Shown: piece by piece, positions 30,434 to 39,345 of the stretch
Layout: each line of letters opens with the position of its first letter
Numbering within the stretch: the stretch's first letter is position 1
DNA from: Thiosocius sp963759055
Lineage (GTDB): Bacteria; Pseudomonadota; Gammaproteobacteria; Chromatiales; Chromatiaceae
Direction of reading: 5' to 3'
DNA length: 64,000 nucleotides
NCBI GenBank assembly: GCA_963759055.1
Contig: CAVWYD010000019.1
Span: forward strand, 1-64,000
The notes under the pieces: model-generated
The model's input: the letters and a program-made list of their open reading frames with translations, nothing else
Database searches by the model: none
What the model was told of the DNA's origin: nothing
Program-made: the position numbers and the translations under genes

Positions 30434-31852
30434 TCAATACCCCTCATCCCCGTAGACGTCGTAGGCGAAATTGTCGAAGCGGGTGAACTGGCCCTGGAAG
30501 GTCAGCATCACGCTGCCGATCGGGCCGTTACGCTGTTTGCCGATGATGATCTCGGCCTTGCCCTTGTCAGGACTTTCCTCGTTGTACACCTCATCGCGAT
30601 AGATGAACACGATAAGGTCCGCGTCCTGTTCGATGGCGCCGGATTCGCGCAGATCCGACATTACCGGTCGCTTGTTCGGTCGCTGTTCCAGTGAGCGATT
30701 GAGCTGCGACAGCGCAATCACGGGAACCTTGAGTTCCTTCGCCAGGGCCTTGAGCGATCGCGAGATGGCAGAGATCTCGGTCGCGCGGTTCTCACCCGAC
30801 TCGGGCGCGTTCATCAGCTGCAGGTAATCGATCACGACCAGCCCGAGCTGGCCGTTCTCCTTGGTCAGCCGGCGACAGCGGGCGCGCAGATCGGTCGGCG
30901 TCAGCGCCGGCGTGTCGTCGATGAACATCTTGGTGTTGTTGAGGATATTCACCGCCGAGGTAACGCGCGGCCAGTCGTCGTCTTCCAGCTTGCCTGAACG
31001 CACAGCCTGCTGATTGACCCGACCCAAGGAGGAGATCATGCGCATGGTAAGCGCCTCCCCGGGCATCTCCATGGAGAAGATCGCCACCGGCAGGCCGGTC
31101 GCGATCGCGACATTCTCGGCGACATTCATCGCGAAGGTGGTCTTCCCCATCGAGGGCCGGCCGGCGACGATGATCAGATCAGATTTCTGCAGGCCCGATG
31201 TCTTCTGGTCAAAATCAGTGAACCCCGAGGGCACCCCGGTCAGGGCCTCGTCACTCCCATACAGCTCCTCGATCCGGTTGATGGTCTCGGTAAGCAGCCG
31301 GGTGATCGGGCGGAAACCGCCGCCACCGCGCGCCTGCTGCTCGGCGATCTGGAAAACCCTGTTCTCCGCGTAATCGAGCAGCTCATTGACCTTGCGCCCC
31401 TTCGGCCGGTATCCGGCCTCGGCCACATCGTTGCCGACCTTGATCAGCTGGCGCACGACCGACTGCTCGCGCACGATCGCCGCATAGGCCTGGATGTTTG
31501 CCGCACTCGGTGTATCGTTGGCCAGCATACCCAGGTACGACAGGCCGCCAACGTCCTGCAGCGTCTCCTCGCGTTCCAGTTCCTCGGCCAGGGTCACGAC
31601 ATCGAACGGCCGGTCGGCCTCGGCCAGACCGGCGATGCCCGCAAACACCAGCTGGTGCTCGCGTCGATAAAAGTCCTGCTCGGTGACCTGATCCGCCACC
31701 TTGTCCCAGCCATCGTTGTCGAGCATCAGGCCGCCCAATACCGCCTGTTCCGCCTGCACCGAATGGGGCGGCATGCGCAGGGCCTCCATCTGCTCGTCAG
31801 GCCCGACGTCAGACATATACTCGGGGACCGATTCGTACACCGCATCAACCAT
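30434..31852 (-). CDS. dnaB: Replicative DNA helicase DnaB
   Basis: The hexameric 5'-3' helicase of the replication fork, 472 residues from the ATG at 31852 (E. coli 471). The N-terminal domain begins PHSVQAEQAVLGGLM; the RecA-like domain has Walker A GRPSMGKT and Walker B LVVIDYLQLM; SRSLKALAKELKVPVIALSQ is conserved. The start is uncertain: ATG codons at 31816 and an upstream start at 31909 are also in frame. It lies downstream of rplI on the same strand, separated by a terminator. Confidence 0.95.
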   Translation of the reverse strand: MVDAVYESVPEYMSDVGPDEQMEALRMPPHSVQAEQAVLGGLMLDNDGWDKVADQVTEQDFYRREHQLVFAGIAGLAEADRPFDVVTLAEELEREETLQDVGGLSYLGMLANDTPSAANIQAYAAIVREQSVVRQLIKVGNDVAEAGYRPKGRKVNELLDYAENRVFQIAEQQARGGGGFRPITRLLTETINRIEELYGSDEALTGVPSGFTDFDQKTSGLQKSDLIIVAGRPSMGKTTFAMNVAENVAIATGLPVAIFSMEMPGEALTMRMISSLGRVNQQAVRSGKLEDDDWPRVTSAVNILNNTKMFIDDTPALTPTDLRARCRRLTKENGQLGLVVIDYLQLMNAPESGENRATEISAISRSLKALAKELKVPVIALSQLNRSLEQRPNKRPVMSDLRESGAIEQDADLIVFIYRDEVYNEESPDKGKAEIIIGKQRNGPIGSVMLTFQGQFTRFDNFAYDVYGDEGY

Positions 31853-31959
31853 GCCGTTGTCATACCGATTCGTGGAGGGAGGGCCGTTGATTACAACACA
31901 AGGCGGCACCGATCCGCATCAACAGCGACCCAGATAGCCCGAAAAAGCGTGACCCGGAA

Positions 31960-31987
31960 AACGAAAAAGCCCGGCCACGGCCGAGCT
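31960..31987 (-). terminator. Intrinsic terminator after rplI
   Basis: On the minus strand a GC-rich stem AGCTCGGCC / GGCCGGGCT with a very short loop is followed by TTTTTCGTTTT. It lies 66 bases after the rplI stop and ends the rpsF-rpsR-rplI transcript before dnaB. Confidence 0.7.
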
Positions 31988-32053
31988 TCTTCTTCGCACC
32001 CCTGAACGGGTCAGACCGGAATTCGGGCAGCAGGCCCCCGGCCCGGTCGGCGC

Positions 32054-32509
32054 TTACTCCTCGCCGATGACATTCACCTTGAGGGTGGCATCGACGTCGG
32101 TATGCAGATGCAGGACGATCTCGTACTCACCGGCAACACGGAAAGGACCTTCCGGCAACCGCACTTCCGATTTACTGATCTCCACACCCGCCTCGCTGCA
32201 GGCCTGCGCGATATCCACCGTACCGACGGAGCCAAACAGACGCCCCTCCTCGCCGGACTTGTGTGTGATGCTGACGCCCTCGCTCAGGGCATCGACCTGC
32301 GCCTTGCGCGCCTCTGCGGCTGCCAGCTTGTCGGCCGCCTGCTGCTCAAGCTCGGCACGACGCTCTTCGAAAACCTTGACGTTTTCGGCGCTGGCAAAAA
32401 CTGCCTTTCCCTGCGGGATAAGGAAGTTGCGACCGAAGCCGGACTTCACCGAAACCTTTTCACCCAGTCCACCCAGGTTAGCCACTTTTTCCAGAAGAAT
32501 GACTTCCAT
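32054..32509 (-). CDS. rplI: 50S ribosomal protein L9
   Basis: Large-subunit ribosomal protein of 151 residues. It starts at the ATG at 32509 (MEVILLEKVANLGGLGEKV), with a GAGG site about ten bases upstream; an upstream in-frame start is rejected. The N-terminal rRNA-binding domain is followed by a long helix (EERRAELEQQAADKLAAAEA) and the C-terminal domain. It follows the DUF2232 gene, as in many gammaproteobacteria. Confidence 0.97.
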   Translation of the reverse strand: MEVILLEKVANLGGLGEKVSVKSGFGRNFLIPQGKAVFASAENVKVFEERRAELEQQAADKLAAAEARKAQVDALSEGVSITHKSGEEGRLFGSVGTVDIAQACSEAGVEISKSEVRLPEGPFRVAGEYEIVLHLHTDVDATLKVNVIGEE

Positions 32510-32533
32510 CGTTCTCAACCTCACAAATGCGAT

Positions 32534-33457
32534 TCAGTTGTCATCGGTCCGCGACCGACGTGCTCGGGCCCGCGCCCGGAAATTCAGCCACCCGTCCGTA
32601 TAACCGACGAGGGCAACCATGGTCACGCCCTGCGGCGCGACAAAAACCAGCAACAGATACAGACCCACCAGCCAGGCGGGCGATCCGCCAAACTCGGCCA
32701 CCAGACCATGGCCCACACTGAGACCCTGGATCAGAAAAACCATCATGCCGATCAGGTAAAACTGCCCGATCAGGCTCGGCTCGCCACCAGTCAGGACGAC
32801 ACCGACCAACAGCAGCAGCGGCACCAGCAACAACAGCCAGCGACCGAAGCGCAACTGCCGAAACTCCTCACCAAAGGCACCCGGGCGATCCAGCAGTGAA
32901 GCCCAATATCTCGCCAGCATCAGAGAGGCCACCGAACCCAGAAACCAGGTAGCGGCCACGCCGCCCGCCATCCAGCCGGCCAGCAAGCCGACAAACTTCC
33001 CGGCATCGGAGGCCACCAGCGTTTCTTCATCCAGACGCCGGGCGAGAAACTCGTTCAGCGCGTCCGCCCAGAAGGCGGCCGGATCGGCCAGCAGCAGATA
33101 CTGCAGCAGGACCACTACCGCTGACGCGATCGCTGCGGCCTCGATGGCCAGCCGCAACGAACCTGTGCGGCCCATAATGGCACCCAGCACCGCTGCAGGC
33201 ACCCATAACAAAATGCCGATGAGCAGGGTCGCCAACGGCATCTGAAACAGCAGGCCACCCAGCCCTGCAATCGCTAGCAGCGCCGACCCCAGTACCAGTG
33301 CGCCTTCCTTCCATCCCTGGCGCAATACGGTCAGGGTGATCACCGCCGCACTGAGCAGGCCAAGCGGAGTCACCAGCAGCGCCAGCATTGCCAGCACCGT
33401 GGCGACGATCACCGCCTGCATGCGACCCTTCATCACCCATTTGGCGAAGGTCTTCAT
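32534..33457 (-). CDS. DUF2232-family membrane protein
   Basis: A 307-residue inner-membrane protein with about eight hydrophobic segments and a basic C-terminal tail (FRARARARRSRTDDN). It corresponds to the YybS-like/DUF2232 protein regularly inserted between rpsR and rplI in gammaproteobacteria; its function is unknown. The gene is co-directional with the flanking ribosomal protein genes, with gaps of 24 and 54 bases, so it is almost certainly in the same operon. Confidence 0.8.
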   Translation of the reverse strand: MKTFAKWVMKGRMQAVIVATVLAMLALLVTPLGLLSAAVITLTVLRQGWKEGALVLGSALLAIAGLGGLLFQMPLATLLIGILLWVPAAVLGAIMGRTGSLRLAIEAAAIASAVVVLLQYLLLADPAAFWADALNEFLARRLDEETLVASDAGKFVGLLAGWMAGGVAATWFLGSVASLMLARYWASLLDRPGAFGEEFRQLRFGRWLLLLVPLLLLVGVVLTGGEPSLIGQFYLIGMMVFLIQGLSVGHGLVAEFGGSPAWLVGLYLLLVFVAPQGVTMVALVGYTDGWLNFRARARARRSRTDDN

Positions 33458-33511
33458 GCGCTTATCCTTGCCGCAGGCTTTGCGTCGGCAAAACCTGCCG
33501 GACCGGCCGGA

Positions 33512-33733
33512 TTAATGGCTGTCGGAATAGGGCAGCAGGGCCAGGTAGCGGGCGCGCTTGACCGCGTCCGCGAGCTGGCGCTGATACTTCGCGCTGGTAC
33601 CGGTAATCCGGCTCGGCACAATCTTGCCGGACTCGCTGACGTACTGCTTCAGCAGGACGAGATCCTTGTAGTCGATATCAAGCCCTTCGGCGGAGAAACG
33701 ACAAAACTTACGGCGACGGAAAAAACGTGACAT
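33512..33733 (-). CDS. rpsR: 30S ribosomal protein S18
   Basis: Small-subunit protein of 73 residues, normal length, with the basic N-terminus SRFFRRRKFCRFSAEG and the conserved SRITGTSAKYQRQLADAVKR. It binds next to S6 on the ribosome. It is 19 bases downstream of rpsF. Confidence 0.98.
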   Translation of the reverse strand: MSRFFRRRKFCRFSAEGLDIDYKDLVLLKQYVSESGKIVPSRITGTSAKYQRQLADAVKRARYLALLPYSDSH

Positions 33734-33752
33734 CGCGAATATCTCCTATGCG

Positions 33753-34217
33753 TCAGGCGGATGCGTCATCGGCAGCCGCCGGAGCAGCTGCGGGGTCAGG
33801 CGTTACTGCAGGCACCGGAACCTCTTCACCATCCGGGGCTTTTTCACCATCCGGGGCTTCCGCAGCTGCCGGGGAAACTGCAGGCGCCTCATCCCTTTCC
33901 TCTTCCTTGGCGAGATGTGAGGTCTCGGTGATGGCCTCTTTGCGACGGATGATCAGGTTGCGCAGGACCGCATCGTTGAAACGGAATGCACTTTCAATCT
34001 CGGCCAGCGCCTCGTTGCCGCACTCGACGTTCATCAGCACATAGTGTGCCTTGTGAATCTTGTTGATCGGGTAGGCCAGCTGGCGCCGCCCCCAGTCTTC
34101 CAAACGATGGACGGTGCCGCCGCTGGTCTCAATGGATGCGCGGTAGCGCTCCACCATCGCTGGCACCTGCTCGCTCTGGTCGGGGTGGACCAGAAAGACG
34201 ATCTCGTAGTGACGCAT
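33753..34217 (-). CDS. rpsF: 30S ribosomal protein S6 with Ala/Pro/Glu-rich tail
   Basis: Small-subunit protein, 154 residues. The core (about 1-105) is normal: YEIVFLVHPDQSEQVPAMVE and KAHYVLMNVECGNEALAEIE. After it there is an unusually long acidic, Ala/Pro-rich tail of about 50 residues that contains a tandem APDGE repeat. In E. coli the S6 tail is shorter and is glutamylated by RimK; whether this one is modified cannot be seen. A good RBS (AAGGAG) precedes the ATG, and a plausible promoter lies about 90 bases upstream. Confidence 0.96.
   Translation of the reverse strand: MRHYEIVFLVHPDQSEQVPAMVERYRASIETSGGTVHRLEDWGRRQLAYPINKIHKAHYVLMNVECGNEALAEIESAFRFNDAVLRNLIIRRKEAITETSHLAKEEERDEAPAVSPAAAEAPDGEKAPDGEEVPVPAVTPDPAAAPAAADDASA
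33825..33860. repeat. 18-bp tandem duplication inside rpsF
   Basis: Two 18-base units, TTCACCATCCGGGGCTTT and TTCACCATCCGGGGCTTC, lie in direct tandem and encode the repeated APDGE(K/E) of the S6 tail. Being a multiple of three, length changes would keep the frame. Confidence 0.85.
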
Positions 34218-34303
34218 TGTTGCTCCTTACGGTTTAGCAGCCTCCCGCTCCGCGGCGGTGAGGCAAGGAGGACCAGCCCTGAGGCCGATCGGAAAGGCGC
34301 AGG

Positions 34304-34332
34304 ATCTTACGTGCTAACACACTGAATTGCAA
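34304..34332 (-). promoter_or_regulatory. Probable sigma-70 promoter of the rpsF operon
   Basis: On the minus strand TTGCAA (34327-34332), a 17-base spacer, then TAAGAT (34304-34309). Each hexamer matches the consensus at four of six positions. It lies 87 bases before the rpsF start, as expected for a ribosomal protein operon leader. Confidence 0.5.
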
Positions 34333-34365
34333 ACGTTACCGGCCGGGCCTGTTCTGGGAACGGCT

Positions 34366-34496
34366 GGAACGCAGAGGGCGCAGAGAAGCGCAGAGGGCGC
34401 AGAGATTTTTTGAGCTCGGCAGTGCGTTGTCGCCAGGAACCCGGCGCCCAAATTTTCTCTGCGATCTCTGCGCACCTTTGCGCCCTCCGCGTTCCC
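34366..34496. repeat. CTCTGCG-type palindromic element, copy 2
   Basis: A 131-base inverted repeat between rlmB and rpsF. The left arm starts GGAACGCAGAGGGCGCAGAG and continues with a second GCGCAGAGGGCGCAGAG unit. The right arm, read on the other strand, is GGGAACGCGGAGGGCGC followed by AAAGGTGCGCAGAG. The core is shared with copy 1 at 30201-30421. As RNA it could form a long hairpin. It contains no plausible gene. Confidence 0.75.
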
Positions 34497-34516
34497 ATTT
34501 CGCACCCCGGCAGCGA

Positions 34517-35260
34517 TCAGAGGCCGCGCTGGCGTACCGCCTCGTACAGACAGATCCCCGCTGCCACCGAGACGTTCAGGCTCTCGACCTGCCCGGCCAT
34601 TGGCAGACGCACCAACTGATCACAGGTCTCGCGGGTAAGGCGACGCATGCCCTCGCCTTCCGCCCCCATCACCAGCGCCAGGGGCCCCGTCAGATCGGCC
34701 TGGAAAAGCCCCGTATCTGCCTCACCGGCCGTTCCGACGACGAAAACGCGATGCACATCCTGCAGGTACCGCAGGGTTCTGGCCAGATTGGTCACCTGGA
34801 TGAAGGGCATGGTTTCAGCCGCACCGCTGGCCACCTTGCACACCACCGGGGTCAATCCGCCGGCACGGTCACGCGGGGCGATAACAGCATGCACGCCGGC
34901 GCCATCGGCACTCCTCAGACAGGCGCCCAGGTTGTGGGGATCGGTGATGCCATCGAGTACGAGCAGCAACGGCGATTCGTCGAGCCCACCCAACAGCTCG
35001 TCCAGGTCCGACTCTCCGCGACTGGTCGGCACCTCACCGTGCGCCACCACCCCCTGATGGTTGGCACCGGCCGTCATCCGGTCGAGCGAGGTCCTGTCAC
35101 TGGCCAGTGGTTTCACGCCGGCGGCACGCGCCTCATCGACCAACTGCCGCAGGCGCCGGTCTTTGCGAGCAGCGTCGAACCACAGTGTCTCTATCCGCTG
35201 GGCGCCGTGCTTGAGCGCCGTACGTACTGCATGAATGCCCACGATCAACTGGCCGGACAT
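34517..35260 (-). CDS. rlmB: 23S rRNA (guanosine-2251-2'-O)-methyltransferase RlmB
   Basis: A SpoU-class SAM-dependent rRNA methyltransferase, 247 residues. The N-terminal substrate domain begins IVGIHAVRTALKHGAQRIE; the knotted SPOUT domain has NLGACLRSADGAGVHAVIAP, VMGAEGEGMRRLTRETCDQL and ESLNVSVAAGICLYEA, the three SpoU motifs. It follows rnr with a three-base gap, the usual rnr-rlmB pair. Confidence 0.97.
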   Translation of the reverse strand: MSGQLIVGIHAVRTALKHGAQRIETLWFDAARKDRRLRQLVDEARAAGVKPLASDRTSLDRMTAGANHQGVVAHGEVPTSRGESDLDELLGGLDESPLLLVLDGITDPHNLGACLRSADGAGVHAVIAPRDRAGGLTPVVCKVASGAAETMPFIQVTNLARTLRYLQDVHRVFVVGTAGEADTGLFQADLTGPLALVMGAEGEGMRRLTRETCDQLVRLPMAGQVESLNVSVAAGICLYEAVRQRGL

Positions 35261-35263
35261 CGA

Positions 35264-37645
35264 TCAACCCTGTTTCTTGCGCCGGTTCCTGCGTCCTGCA
35301 CCACCACCGGGACGGGCGGACTTCTTGCCGCCGGATCCGCCCTTGTCTTTTTCCTGACCGGCCCCGCCAGCCGCCTTTTTCTTGCGTGACCTCCTGGCCG
35401 GGTGGCCCGAACCGCCGTCACGTCCTGGCCGGCCCTGACCCTTGCCGGGTCCCTCAACCTTGTCGGCAAGAACGAAATCGATCTTGCGATCGTCGATATT
35501 CACCGCCGCCACCTTGACCTTGACGGTATCGCCCAGTCGGTAAACCCGGCCGGTGCGGTCCCCGGTCAGGCGATGGCCCACCGGGTCGAAATGGAAATAG
35601 TCGTAGTCCAGGGCGGTTATATGCACCAGCCCCGATACATAAACGCCGTTCAGCTCGACGAAGATTCCAAAGCTGTTGACCCCCGATATCACGCCATCGA
35701 ACGACTCACCGACCTTGTCGAGCATGAACTCGCATTTGAGCGTATCGGCCGCATCGCGGCTCGCATCATCCGCCCGGCGTTCGGTGGCCGAGCAGTGTTC
35801 TCCCATCGCCGCCAGGTGTTGGTGGGTATATTCGAAGGCCTCAGGCGGCTCGCTGGTCAGCAGGTGCTTGAGTGCCCTGTGCACCATCAGATCAGGGTAG
35901 CGCCGGATCGGCGAAGTAAAGTGCGCATAGGCCGGAAAGGCCAGGCCGAAATGCCCCACATTGTTGTCCGAATAGACCGCCTGCATCATCGAACGCAGCA
36001 ACACTACCTGGATCACATGGAAGTCCGGGCGTTCTTTTACCTGCTCCAGCAGGTTCGCGTAGTCCTTCGCGGTCGGATCCTGGCCGCCATCCAGGCGCAG
36101 GCCCAACTCGGCCAGAAACTCTCCCAGATCCGCGAGTTTCTCGGCGCTGGGTTTCTCGTGGATCCGGTACAGGGCCGGCATCTTCCTTCGCAGCAGATGG
36201 CGGGCAGCGGCAACATTGGCGGCCAGCATGCACTCCTCGATAACCTTGTGCGCATCGTGTCTCTGCAGGGGCACGATCGCATCCAGCCTGCCCTGCTCAT
36301 CGAAGCGAAAACGGGTCTCCACCGTGTCGAAGTCGATCGCACCGCGCTCGGCGCGCGCCTCATGCAGCAGCTTGTACAAACCGTACAGCTCATGCAGATG
36401 CGGCAGAAGGCCCGCATGTTTCGCACACAGCTCGGAATCTCCATCGAGCAACATGGCGCCGACCTGGTCATAGGTCAGTCGCGCGTGCGAGTTCATCACG
36501 GCCTCGAAAAAGCGTGAACGGAACAGATTGCCCTCGGTATCGAAATACAGCTCAGCGGTCATGCACAGACGGTCCACCTGCGGGTTTAATGAACACAGGC
36601 CGTTCGACAGCACCTCCGGCAACATCGGTACGACCCGGTCCGGAAAGTAAACCGAGGTGCCGCGCTTGTACGCCTCATCATCCAGCGCCGTGCCGGGCAC
36701 CACGTAGGACGAGACATCCGCGATCGCCACCAGCAGACGCCAGCCCTTCTTCGTACGCTCGCAGAAAACGGCATCGTCGAAGTCGCGCGCATCGGCACCA
36801 TCGATGGTGACCAGGGGGGTCTTGCGCAGGTCGGCCCGATCCCTCTTCGCCGCCTCAGGCACCTCGGGCTTCAGCGCGGCGATCTCGCCCTCGACCACAT
36901 CCGGCCAGTCCAGTGGGATGTCGTGCGCACGAATCGCCACGTCCGTCGCCATGCCCGGAGCAAGGTGGTCGCCGAGGATCTCAACCACCTCACCGATCGG
37001 TTGCCGCCATTGCTCGGGATGCTCGGTAATGTGCACGACCACCATCTGAGAATCCGTGGCACCCATCAGACCGTCTGGCGTGATCAGGATCTGTTGCGCG
37101 ACTCGCTTATTGTCCGGCAGCAGGAAGGCAACACCCGCCTCGATCCTCACCCGGCCGACGATGTTCTCAAAGGCCCTCTCCAGCACCTCGACCACCGCGG
37201 CCTCGCGCCGTCCACGGCGGTCGACTCCGGAGACCCTCGCAACAATGCGGTCTCCATGCCATAGCCGACGCATCTCACGCGGGCTGAGGAAAAGGTCGTC
37301 GCCACCCTCGTCCGGATGCAGAAATCCGAAACCATCGGGATGCCCGATGACCCGGCCATGGATCAGGTCCTCGTGGTTGACCACGCAATAACCGCCGCGA
37401 CGATTGCAGACCACCTGACCGTCGCGAGCCATGGCGTTCATTCGGCGCGACAGGGCATCGAGCTGTTGTGGATCAGCCAGTTTGAGCGCTTCGGCCAGAT
37501 CATCGAAGCGCAGCGGCGCCCCGTGATCTTCCATCAGGCTGAGGATAAATTCGCGACTGGGAATCGGGTTTGCGTACTTCTTGGCCTCGCGGGCCTGGTA
37601 GGGGTCGTGGTCGCGAGCGGCTCGGCGGGTTTTGTTTTTTGACAC
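35264..37645 (-). CDS. rnr: Ribonuclease R
   Basis: A processive 3'-5' exoribonuclease able to degrade structured RNA, 793 residues from GTG at 37645, which gives the usual N-terminus (SKNKTRRAARDHDPYQAREA, then NPIPSREFIL). A longer open frame would run into tRNA-Leu on the other strand and is rejected. Domains: N-terminal helix-turn-helix, cold-shock OB folds, RNB catalytic domain with DGADARDFDDAVF, then S1 (SFDGVISGVNSFGIFVEL). The basic Lys/Gly/Arg-rich tail is long (about 60 residues) and is likely to bind RNA. Confidence 0.96.
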   Translation of the reverse strand: MSKNKTRRAARDHDPYQAREAKKYANPIPSREFILSLMEDHGAPLRFDDLAEALKLADPQQLDALSRRMNAMARDGQVVCNRRGGYCVVNHEDLIHGRVIGHPDGFGFLHPDEGGDDLFLSPREMRRLWHGDRIVARVSGVDRRGRREAAVVEVLERAFENIVGRVRIEAGVAFLLPDNKRVAQQILITPDGLMGATDSQMVVVHITEHPEQWRQPIGEVVEILGDHLAPGMATDVAIRAHDIPLDWPDVVEGEIAALKPEVPEAAKRDRADLRKTPLVTIDGADARDFDDAVFCERTKKGWRLLVAIADVSSYVVPGTALDDEAYKRGTSVYFPDRVVPMLPEVLSNGLCSLNPQVDRLCMTAELYFDTEGNLFRSRFFEAVMNSHARLTYDQVGAMLLDGDSELCAKHAGLLPHLHELYGLYKLLHEARAERGAIDFDTVETRFRFDEQGRLDAIVPLQRHDAHKVIEECMLAANVAAARHLLRRKMPALYRIHEKPSAEKLADLGEFLAELGLRLDGGQDPTAKDYANLLEQVKERPDFHVIQVVLLRSMMQAVYSDNNVGHFGLAFPAYAHFTSPIRRYPDLMVHRALKHLLTSEPPEAFEYTHQHLAAMGEHCSATERRADDASRDAADTLKCEFMLDKVGESFDGVISGVNSFGIFVELNGVYVSGLVHITALDYDYFHFDPVGHRLTGDRTGRVYRLGDTVKVKVAAVNIDDRKIDFVLADKVEGPGKGQGRPGRDGGSGHPARRSRKKKAAGGAGQEKDKGGSGGKKSARPGGGAGRRNRRKKQG

Positions 37646-37756
37646 GGAAACAACATGCTCTATCAAGTAAGGAATTCCGGCCATTGTACCGTTGACACCC
37701 CCATGGTGTCGCTGTAGAGTCCGCGCTTCCGTTTTGGGGTCCACCCCCAGCACACT

Positions 37757-37843
37757 GCCGAAGTGGCGGAATTGGTAGACGCGCATGGTTCAGGTCCATG
37801 TCTGGGAAACCAGGTGGAGGTTCAAGTCCTCTCTTCGGCACCA
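37757..37843 (+). tRNA. tRNA-Leu (anticodon CAG)
   Basis: An 87-base tRNA with acceptor stem GCCGAAG / CTTCGGC, a D-arm with GGTAGACGCG, anticodon loop TTCAGGT between CATGG and CCATG, a long variable arm as in class II leucine tRNAs, T-arm GTTCAAGTC and an encoded CCA end. It reads CUG codons. A strong terminator follows at once. Confidence 0.97.
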
Positions 37844-37848
37844 TATTC

Positions 37849-37882
37849 AAAGGCCAGGTTCATTGCTGAACCTGGCCTTTTT
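37849..37882 (+). terminator. Intrinsic terminator after tRNA-Leu
   Basis: A perfect 14-bp stem (AAAGGCCAGGTTCA / TGAACCTGGCCTTT) with a four-base loop TTGC and a T-run lies six bases after the CCA end. Confidence 0.93.
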
Positions 37883-37911
37883 CGTACGCGCTGTTTTCGA
37901 CGCACGTGCTG

Positions 37912-37950
37912 AAAAAAAAACGGGCTCCCGCGGGGAGAGCGGAGGCCCGT
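37912..37950 (-). terminator. Intrinsic terminator on the minus strand
   Basis: Read on the minus strand, ACGGGC...GCCCGT encloses CCGC/GCGG and is followed by nine T. It faces the tRNA-Leu terminator and would end transcripts coming from the BASS-like transporter gene about 175 bases upstream. The intervening 37951-38124 has no open frame; it is either a long 3' UTR or a small RNA. Confidence 0.72.
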
Positions 37951-38124
37951 AAAGCGCTATCTATGCGCAGAGGAGAGCGTCGTTTCCATTGCCTGCCTGA
38001 GCAGGCCGGTGGACTACGTCGACACTCTGGATGACGGCCAAAGCGTGCAGAAGTTGAGGTTCTCACCCTTTTCCTTCCCAGCGCCCGAGTTTCCCTGAAA
38101 CGGCGCGGGACCGTATCCCGATAA

Positions 38125-39063
38125 TCACCGGCTCACATAAACGGAACCGCGCGAAATTCGGGAGGCAATCATCGAATCAATGAACAACTGCAGGAAGTGG
38201 AAGACGATGCAGGCCACCATCGCCGCACCGACAGCTTGACCGATCAATGCCAGCACCCCAAGGGCTATCGGCAGGGTTTTCTGGGAAGCAGTGAACAACA
38301 GGGCGACCCATTCGCCGTATTCAGGACGGTAGAGATAACGCGACAGGTAACACAGCAGCAGCAGGGCGCCATGGATTCCGAATGCACCGATCAGAACCAG
38401 CAGCAACAGGCCCGGATCGAGCGCCTTCAACAGATCCGATGATGCAGACGCGGACACCCATACCGTCGTAATCACACAGGCCGAAGGCAGATATCTCAGC
38501 AACCAGTGGTGCGATGGTGCACGAACGGCGGCGCGCAGCGCTGCACCGACAACGAAGGGAACGAGAACGAGCAATACCAGCTGCTTGAATATCGGCAGTG
38601 GTGAGATTTCAATAAGACCTGCACCACCCAGGGTCAGGTGCAGCATGAACGGGATGCTGAAGACGCCAATCAGGTTCAGCAGGATGGTCAGGAAAAGCGC
38701 CTTCGGGGCATTACCACCGGCCAGCCTGGTCATAACGATCCCGGAAGAAAGGGTCGGCGGGACCGTGGCCATCACAACCAGACCCATGGCGAAACCGGCC
38801 GGCATGGACAAAAGGGTAACCACCGCAAGCCCGATCAGCGGACTGATCAGAAGGCTGATCAGAACGGCGACGAGAGACGCCCGCAGAACTCTTGCTGCGC
38901 GTGGAAGTCTGTTCAATTCAATCTGGTAACCGTTGACCAGAAAGATCGTTACCACCATCCAGGGCACCAACCCCATCTGGTGCAACACCGTCCCCGGTGC
39001 GGGCGCGAGCATAGCCGCAACAAATGCCAACAACAGACCAACGGGCAGAAAGTAACTGTTCAA
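38125..39063 (-). CDS. BASS-like (SBF-like) sodium/organic-anion symporter
   Basis: An integral membrane protein of 312 residues with about nine to ten membrane helices. The segments VPWMVVTIFLVNGYQIE, VPPTLSSGIVMTRLAGGNAP and FTASQKTLPIALGVLALIG match the bile acid:sodium symporter-like superfamily (SBF-like/YfeH branch); the last two correspond to the family's sodium-binding crossover regions. The substrate is not predictable; members carry organic anions such as 2-oxo acids. It is divergent from mmsA across a 282-base intergenic region in which no clear promoter was recognised. Confidence 0.78.
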   Translation of the reverse strand: MNSYFLPVGLLLAFVAAMLAPAPGTVLHQMGLVPWMVVTIFLVNGYQIELNRLPRAARVLRASLVAVLISLLISPLIGLAVVTLLSMPAGFAMGLVVMATVPPTLSSGIVMTRLAGGNAPKALFLTILLNLIGVFSIPFMLHLTLGGAGLIEISPLPIFKQLVLLVLVPFVVGAALRAAVRAPSHHWLLRYLPSACVITTVWVSASASSDLLKALDPGLLLLVLIGAFGIHGALLLLCYLSRYLYRPEYGEWVALLFTASQKTLPIALGVLALIGQAVGAAMVACIVFHFLQLFIDSMIASRISRGSVYVSR

Positions 39064-39345
39064 ATTCTCAGAACCGCCGTCGGGACGGGGTCGGGATCAG
39101 GTTGTATCAGGTCTGCATTCACGGCGAAATCATATACCCTGGCGCGGACTTGACGGCGCATCGCCCCAGCCAACACTGGTTGGCGAACAGCGTTTACGGA
39201 CGACAGACCGTAGAATGAGCGATTCACGTCCCGGGCCACGCAGCGGCATTGCTACACAGACAGTAACAATAGACTACGTTTACTATACGCCCCATCAACG
39301 AGCCGCGTTAAAGACCGCTGCCACAACCACCAAGACACGAAAAAT

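Noticed and set aside
37646..37786. A longer RNase R N-terminus reaching into tRNA-Leu
   Set aside because: The extension overlaps the tRNA on the other strand, and the family N-terminus starts at the GTG at 37645.
37951..38124. 6S RNA, cobalamin or TPP riboswitch
   Set aside because: None of the conserved boxes of these RNAs could be found; only a terminator and small palindromes are visible.
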